Shown here one piece after another: positions 58,806 to 64,000 of a stretch of 64,000 nt of DNA (positions are counted from its first letter, which is position 1; the number at the start of each line of letters is the position of its first letter). The notes under the pieces are model-generated. The model ran no database searches, had not been told where the DNA came from, and saw nothing but the letters and a program-made list of their open reading frames with translations. The position numbers and the translations under genes are program-made. This DNA is from Polytrichum commune (Eukaryota > Streptophyta > Polytrichopsida > Polytrichales > Polytrichaceae), in the NCBI GenBank assembly GCA_950295325.1, contig OX485805.1, positions 43,238,758-43,302,757 of the forward strand, given 5' to 3'.

Positions 58806-60401
58806 TCATCCTCTTCGCGGATGTTTACCTATGTACTCGGAGTTCTGAATACGAACTAGATAGTCCAAAAGATCCTCCCTTGCCATCTTTCCTTCCAATA
58901 GTGCTCTATCTTCGCTCACAAAGCTCATTGGCCTTGGGGGCTGGAAGATATCATCGTCATTCCTGCGAGGCATGTCGTCCACATCCATTGGTGGCAAGTG
59001 GCAATCTTGAAGTATTTGGTCCAATGTGCGGTCTTTGCTTGCAAGCAATATGTTGTGCAACACACAACAAGTGTGCACAAATGTGGGCATGAACTCGAGT
59101 TTCAAAGAGGATTTTCCTCCAATTTCTTTGAACCTCGCTTTTAGTATACCAAAACCTCGTTCCACGCTCATACGGGTTGATGAGTGCTTGCGGTTGAACC
59201 AAACCTCCTCGTTTGTAAGAGGCATCCCCATGGGTCCCATCTTGTATGGTGTTATGCACCAACTCAAGAGAGGGTACCCACGGTCTGCCACTATGTAGGG
59301 CGGAAATGGTAGTGCCGCCGGCCAGGTCATGGGATCGTCATTAAAGCCTCCCATAACTCCTTCCTCCACCTTCCGGTACAGCTCTGTGGACTTGAAGTGC
59401 GCGCTGTCATGTAAGGACCCCGGGGGCCCGGCGTTCACGGATGTGAAATAGCACTTGCTATCCACAACACCTTGGAGCAAGATTGAGAACGATTTGTAGC
59501 GGTTGCGGTGGTCGGCCGCCACTATGCTATTGGGCGGTGCCGCAATATAAATGTGGGTGCCATCGATTGCACCAATACAGTTGGGCATGCATTGTTTAGA
59601 CTGGAAGGCGGTTGTGACCCTTGCCAACCTTCGCCCAACCGGCCAAGCAATGAGGTGGCCGAAATTTTTGCTTATGGCCGAGCACACTTGGCGCAAGATT
59701 CCATGCACGGTAGATTTTCCGAGGGCGGCTTTGTCGGCAACTAGAGGTATTGACACACCATGCATAAGTTTGAACAATGTGACAACCACCTTTTTTTCCA
59801 CACCAATAGGTTGTCTCCAGTGGGTGTCTTGTCCTTGTATGAATGGACGAAGGTCGTGCACAAGCCTGTCAAACGTCACCCTTCGCATTCGCAATATGTC
59901 GTAAAACATGTCCGGAGTGTAGATGTTGAACAAGTACTCCTCGAACCAGCATGTGGAACGTGGCTTTACGTACCACTTTGCATTCAAAACTTGAATGTGC
60001 CAAGCAAGAAGGTCATGTATTTGTTTTTCGTGTGGGTGCTCCATCGCGGACTCGTCGAGTCCAAGCCTTTCAAGTGCATTGTTTGTTGAACCAATGTCAG
60101 TGCCCTCAACCCCTCGTCTTGATTTTTTCCTCTTTGTGAATCGGGCTTTGGTTGCCTCCATTGATGCATTGTACATGTGCACCATAACCACCGCCATGTC
60201 AATGCATGCCATAATAATGGGAACCATGGCGGCAACACTTGTTGCGGTGATTGACCTTTGCCGCGGTGGAAGATGTAGGGGTATGTTGGTTGGTGCACCG
60301 CAAGGAGGCGCGGGGGGATTGCATGGACTCGGAACCGGTGCGGGTGGCGGAGACCACTCACCAGCAATGGCCGCGGCGATAGGAGGGGAAATGCTGCACA
60401 T
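58806..60401 (-). CDS. PIF/Harbinger DDE transposase, uninterrupted
   Basis: A 531-aa intact frame. After a Pro/Ala-rich N-terminus and basic stretch (KARFTKRKKSRRG, about 85-97) comes the helix-turn-helix region VVVTLFKLMHGVSIPLVADK (about 205-245). The DDE nuclease follows: D280 in CIGAIDGTHIYIA, D373 in PPYIVADRGYPLL and E414 in STRMSVERGFGILKARF, then CCVLHNILL. Spacing and motifs are those of the DDE_Tnp_4 nuclease of PIF/Harbinger transposases, which cut and reinsert the element at TWA sites. It converges on ORF1, as usual. The first exon boundary is uncertain: a CAG acceptor-like site overlaps the start codon region, so the mRNA may include upstream exons, possibly those at 61729-62282. 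Confidence 0.93.
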   Translation of the reverse strand: MCSISPPIAAAIAGEWSPPPAPVPSPCNPPAPPCGAPTNIPLHLPPRQRSITATSVAAMVPIIMACIDMAVVMVHMYNASMEATKARFTKRKKSRRGVEGTDIGSTNNALERLGLDESAMEHPHEKQIHDLLAWHIQVLNAKWYVKPRSTCWFEEYLFNIYTPDMFYDILRMRRVTFDRLVHDLRPFIQGQDTHWRQPIGVEKKVVVTLFKLMHGVSIPLVADKAALGKSTVHGILRQVCSAISKNFGHLIAWPVGRRLARVTTAFQSKQCMPNCIGAIDGTHIYIAAPPNSIVAADHRNRYKSFSILLQGVVDSKCYFTSVNAGPPGSLHDSAHFKSTELYRKVEEGVMGGFNDDPMTWPAALPFPPYIVADRGYPLLSWCITPYKMGPMGMPLTNEEVWFNRKHSSTRMSVERGFGILKARFKEIGGKSSLKLEFMPTFVHTCCVLHNILLASKDRTLDQILQDCHLPPMDVDDMPRRNDDDIFQPPRPMSFVSEDRALLEGKMAREDLLDYLVRIQNSEYIGKHPRRG

Positions 60402-61728
60402 GGATGTGGAACCAGTTCACCTCGGACAGACGGAGGCGGATCGAGGGTCGGGGAGCACCAAGAAGGACGTTCGGGAGCGGAGCCGAATTGAGTGGCCTCT
60501 CCAACCCTTGGTTGTGCAACCTTCATGCACAAAAAACGGGGTGAAGAGTATCCATTAATGTGTAATGTGGCAATGTGCTTGGCATCGTGCACACAGTAGG
60601 AGTGGTGCCCATGACGATGCATTTTTGTTTGCATTTAGGATTCTAGAAGAAAAGAGGACCAGCAGTGCTTGTGTAGGTATATGTGACTCCCGCACAGAGG
60701 ACACGCTGACTGCCTTTCAGACTGGACACAGAATGCAATTTTCATTTTAAGCAACAATGCGAATTCCTTTTTGAACCTGCATGCATGTGCAAGCGTTTGT
60801 TGTGAGGTTGTTTTAAGTCCAAAAGATATGGCCCTCGACAACGAAGAGCGTTTTGCAGGCAAGGTTAAATGACCTCCACAGTGACTGTAAAGTCCGTTTA
60901 TTCTGTTTTTGTGCAAAATGGACAATGTTGTTGACGATTTTCCCACAAACGTGAAAGCAAAACAAGCCTATATCTGGACCCTGAAGCATTTGAAAGACTG
61001 GCAGCACATGCCGAGGCAGTGCCACAATGATGACCGGAATTAAAATGTTGCGAAACTGCTGAAATTATGGTGCAGACACAAAACCAGATAACACTGATTG
61101 TACATGCAAACAACATAGGAAGCAGCCACCGCAGAAAACAACCATCCCAAAACCAAAGACCACAGATACTGCAAATGGCATTCCAACATCCAATTTCAAG
61201 GCACATGCTCCCCAAATGGTAGCCCCACCATGGATGTCGTCAAGGAACCCATGTGTATGATAGGCATGGTCAATGCAGCTCCAAATGCCAGCAAGAAAAC
61301 CTAACGACAGATGCAACATGGAAGTGGGGAAGCATGCAACAAAAATTGTTGCGAGGCAGCACATGGGAAGGGCGTAGTCCGGGATGTGCACACATGCCGA
61401 TAACAACGGTAAACAAAGGTTCCGAGCAACCTGGATGTGGGAAGCATCCTCACAAGGAAAATGGAATGGAAGCTGCCAATGAAGACTTGCAGAAGGACGA
61501 CTGGAAGGCAGACAAAGGACTGAAAACAATCTGAATGCAAGAGCCCAGAGGGTGATGGCGCAGAAATGCCAATGAAAGAAACGCTGCAGAAAATATTGGC
61601 GAACAATATTTGACATTAATGCAGGTATGCATCTGTGAGTGTGATAACAAGCAGAATGCGGTGTCCCAAGGCATCAAGAACATCCTTGGGATTGAACATG
61701 AAGAAGGAAAATCTGCAACTACATGCAC
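60402..61728 (-). other. Probable intron-rich region upstream of the transposase
   Basis: T-rich on the minus strand, with long overlapping frames but no recognised motif. If the exons at 61729-62282 belong to the transposase transcript, this would be the intron between them. That is inference from strand composition. Confidence 0.35.
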
Positions 61729-62282
61729 CTGTGGCTGCAGTGCCTCAAATGCGACGTCAAATGCAGCAATCCTGCTCCTAATGGCGTCAAAGGGGTTCTC
61801 TGCTGTAGACAAATGCACTCGGGGGGGCAATACTTGGAGACCAATGTCTTCGTCGCGAAGCATGAGAAGCAAAGAGCGGCCCAACTCGTGGGACTCCAAG
61901 TCGGCCTCGTCGTCGAATCGAAGCATAAGTGCTCGGAGATTGTTGCAGTCCTCTTGCAACTCCCACTTGCAATACATTTCCACAAGGGGCAGAAGTTGCA
62001 TGCAAGTGGCGCGGAGCGCATGATGAGACGGATTGCATGACCACACGTGGCGGCGCCACACAAGCTGCCCTGCATGAACATAAACATTGGGGACACCTCA
62101 GCCACCAACCCAGTACATCCAAGCACAGAAACCAACAACGGAAGGAAAAAAAACAAAGCAAAATAAAACCGGCAGGTGGAGGAAAGCAACTCACCCAATT
62201 TGGAATCCCGAAATTTTGCCTCATGTGGCACTGAATGTGAATAGTACGCGTAGCAGAACAATTTGTACCCTTCCCAGTAATC
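61729..62282 (-). CDS. Two spliced exons of an unrecognised protein inside the large Harbinger
   Basis: Exon a is 62282-62195 (acceptor GCGTGCAG, donor G/GTGAGT) and exon b 62069-61729 (acceptor CATGCAG, donor CAG/GTGCAT). They join in phase across a 125-nt, T-rich intron to give 143 aa without a stop. Exon a reads DYWEGYKLFCYAYYSHSVPH; exon b includes MQLLPLVEMYCKWELQEDC, NLRALMLRFDDEADLESHEL and ENPFDAIRSRIAAFDVAFEA. The mixed hydrophobic/charged pattern suggests a folded, mostly helical domain. I do not recognise the family. Start and end exons are not established; a candidate first exon (63247-63198, MEEETSIDTELRGLHF) ends at a GTGATT donor. It could be a third transposon gene, an N-terminal extension of the transposase, or a captured host gene fragment. 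Confidence 0.55.
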
Positions 62283-63528
62283 CTGCACGCTACAAAATGG
62301 TTGGCGGAAGCCAAAAACCCAAAACCCAGCACACAACAGGGTCATCAATTTCCCCAAATGTGATCACAATAAAGTTGAACCCACGCCTGTAAACGAAGTG
62401 TCGGCATGTAATGGCGACTGCGCTCAACACAGAACCGCAGTGCCGAGCATATCAGAGAAAAAGTCAGCTCACAATGGTTATTGCGCATCAAATCTGTACA
62501 GAGAAACAATGCACATGAGGGGGGGGGGCAGAGAGGGAGGTTGTGCGAGTGCACAGTGCATGTGGACAGCAGCGGATGCACCCGCGACGGGACTCCAGGG
62601 ACGAGGGCAGGGCACAGCGACCACCGAACCCTAAAAACGATGCCACATTGTATGCACATGCACGGTGACGATGGATGGTGGTCCGCACGCAACAAAACAC
62701 ACATGATACCTTTACCGAACACAAAGACCAGAACATGACGCAGAGAAAACACCCTGCACAACGGGAGACAAGGAATTTTGCGGTCCACCACCACGCATGC
62801 AAGCAGTCGTCAAAGAAACGACAACACCTCACCGAAGCATAAATGACAAGCAAGGACCAGGAAAAGAACAACAAACTGGAGAGGGAGGAAGCATAAAATC
62901 CCAAATCCAACTGGTGACGCTCCCAAACCTCCAGGACCGAAGAAGTCCAATGACGATATTTTAAAACCAAGGTGTGCAAGGGCGCGCACAACAACCGCGA
63001 CTTCGAAAGTAGCAACCCACACGCCGCATACAGGTGCATGCTGGCACCCCGCGCCATCGAACGACCGAGTTTGGGAGTGCAAATTCACGATCAGATGTCC
63101 ACATGCTCGCCGCAGTTCCAACACAGAATGGAAACCAAAAACCCACCGAACTTTGTTGCCGCACTTCAACAACCACGAAGGGGGGGGGGGAAATCACCCG
63201 AAATGCAGCCCACGTAGTTCGGTGTCGATTGATGTCTCTTCCTCCATCTGCAGCACCTGTTGTTGCGATGTCGTGCGAGCGTGGGTGGAGAGTCTCAAAC
63301 CTGACAACCGTCGAAGTGTGCAAGGCCGCACCACCCTGGACACATGGGGATGAACAGAACAAAATTTGGATGAGGTGCGTTTGTCTCCGGCACAGACCCG
63401 CCCTCTGTGGCCCACGGCATGGCACTGCCACGAAGGCACAGCTAGCCCCTCCTACCCGGTTCGGAGGGTCCAGGTAGGCCTTCCACCTTGCCGGTCCCGT
63501 TTCGGCACCCCCTGGTGCGACCGGGCCC
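62283..63528 (-). other. Right arm of the large Harbinger
   Basis: Minus-strand T-rich, with several overlapping frames; the only coding candidate is the short exon 63247-63198 described with the unrecognised protein. Poly-G tracts occur near 62520-62528 and 63180-63190. The last ~40 bp are the terminal inverted repeat. Confidence 0.4.
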
Positions 63529-63531
63529 TAA

Positions 63532-64000
63532 CTTATACTTCGTTGTTATACTACACGGTGATTATATTCCGATTACATTCTTTGACCTTTTGAAAAGATA
63601 CCTTACGTGGTGGAGTATCGGGACCCGAAACACTCTAGTTTTTATGTCCCATTTGGAAAAAGTGTAATTCAAAGATCACATGCCCCTCTCTCATAATTGT
63701 GCAAGCATCATAAAATTGGGAGTCAAAGAAGAGAGAAGGTGTGGCTCCATGTTGCCACCAACATGATTTCTAATTTTGCTTGAATAATTGTTGAGTACCC
63801 TACAAGATAGCATGTAATGTTTTCAAAGGGGTGCCCTTTCATCGAGTTTGAAGCTTACTAAAAATAAAGAACATGATTTCTTCATCTTGATCATATTTGC
63901 GAGCTCGCATGTGAATCTGCAACGGGTTTATGGAGTAGGGTTATGGGGACAAGTGTTTTTGTATCATGTTAGAGGTGGTCTCCGTTAGTATTAAGGTAGG
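63532..64000. other. AT-rich flank, no gene seen
   Basis: Composition falls abruptly back to AT-rich at the element boundary. No coding frame or repeat recognised. Confidence 0.5.

Larger units (their letters stand above)
54259..63528. mobile_element. 9.27-kb PIF/Harbinger-like transposon with nested solo LTR
   Basis: The left end GGGGGGGGCCGCACCCAGGG (from 54259) and the complement of the right end, GGGCCCGGTCGCACCAGGGG (from 63528), are imperfect inverted repeats. TAA flanks both (54256-54258, 63529-63531), the preferred Harbinger target. GC content rises at both edges against AT-rich flanks. Inside are ORF1 (+), a DDE transposase (-) and an extra spliced coding region (-). Without the 973-bp solo LTR it is about 8.3 kb, large for the superfamily. 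The + strand is T-rich left of ORF1 and the - strand T-rich right of the transposase, as expected if both transcripts have long introns. Confidence 0.78.

Noticed and set aside
59508-60558. Plus-strand frames of 78-187 codons
   Set aside because: All are antisense to the intact transposase at 58806-60401.

Overview
The window is nuclear DNA of a land plant: spliced genes with GT-AG introns, AT-rich intergenic DNA full of decayed repeats, and plant-type transposons. The species cannot be named from the sequence. Introns are modest (139-517 nt in eIF3e, up to about 2 kb in the GST-like gene). No organellar, bacterial or rRNA/tRNA genes were seen.

Three host genes sit in the left half. At 14463-16345 (+) is an MTP1-type zinc/proton antiporter (478 aa predicted, two coding exons) with a very long His-rich loop. 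At 19178-26504 (+) is a cysteine-type GST-family protein, pieced together from eight exons whose phases all agree. At 27179-30210 (-) is translation initiation factor eIF3 subunit e (seven coding exons, 440 aa), convergent with the GST gene.

The rest is mostly mobile DNA. Between 1 and 10.6 kb there are dispersed repeat families, a 1,483-bp Mutator-like foldback element with 485-bp arms and a perfect 9-bp target duplication (5083-6565), a perfect 40-nt hairpin, and a Copia gag remnant split into opposite orientations. A Tigger/pogo element with TA target duplication lies at 34667-36720. Several MITE-like foldbacks lie at 21356-21638, 39159-39558, 40339-40610, 42799-43050 and about 43135-43793. 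Two copies of a tRNA-derived SINE lie at 41538-41909 and 53719-54088.

The right third is a nest of transposons. Three copies of one ~0.97-kb solo LTR are present (44146-48447, interrupted; 50629-51600, inverted, with a clear 5-bp duplication; 57328-58300). A 3.4-kb PIF/Harbinger element (44267-47666, TSD TGA) is inserted into the first. The third lies inside ORF1 of a second, unusually large 9.27-kb PIF/Harbinger-like element (54259-63528, TSD TAA). The small Harbinger carries an intact Myb/trihelix-like ORF1 but a broken transposase. The large one carries an uninterrupted 531-aa DDE transposase, a broken ORF1, and on the transposase strand at least two well-spliced exons of an unrecognised extra protein. 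That extra protein is the best candidate here for something undescribed.
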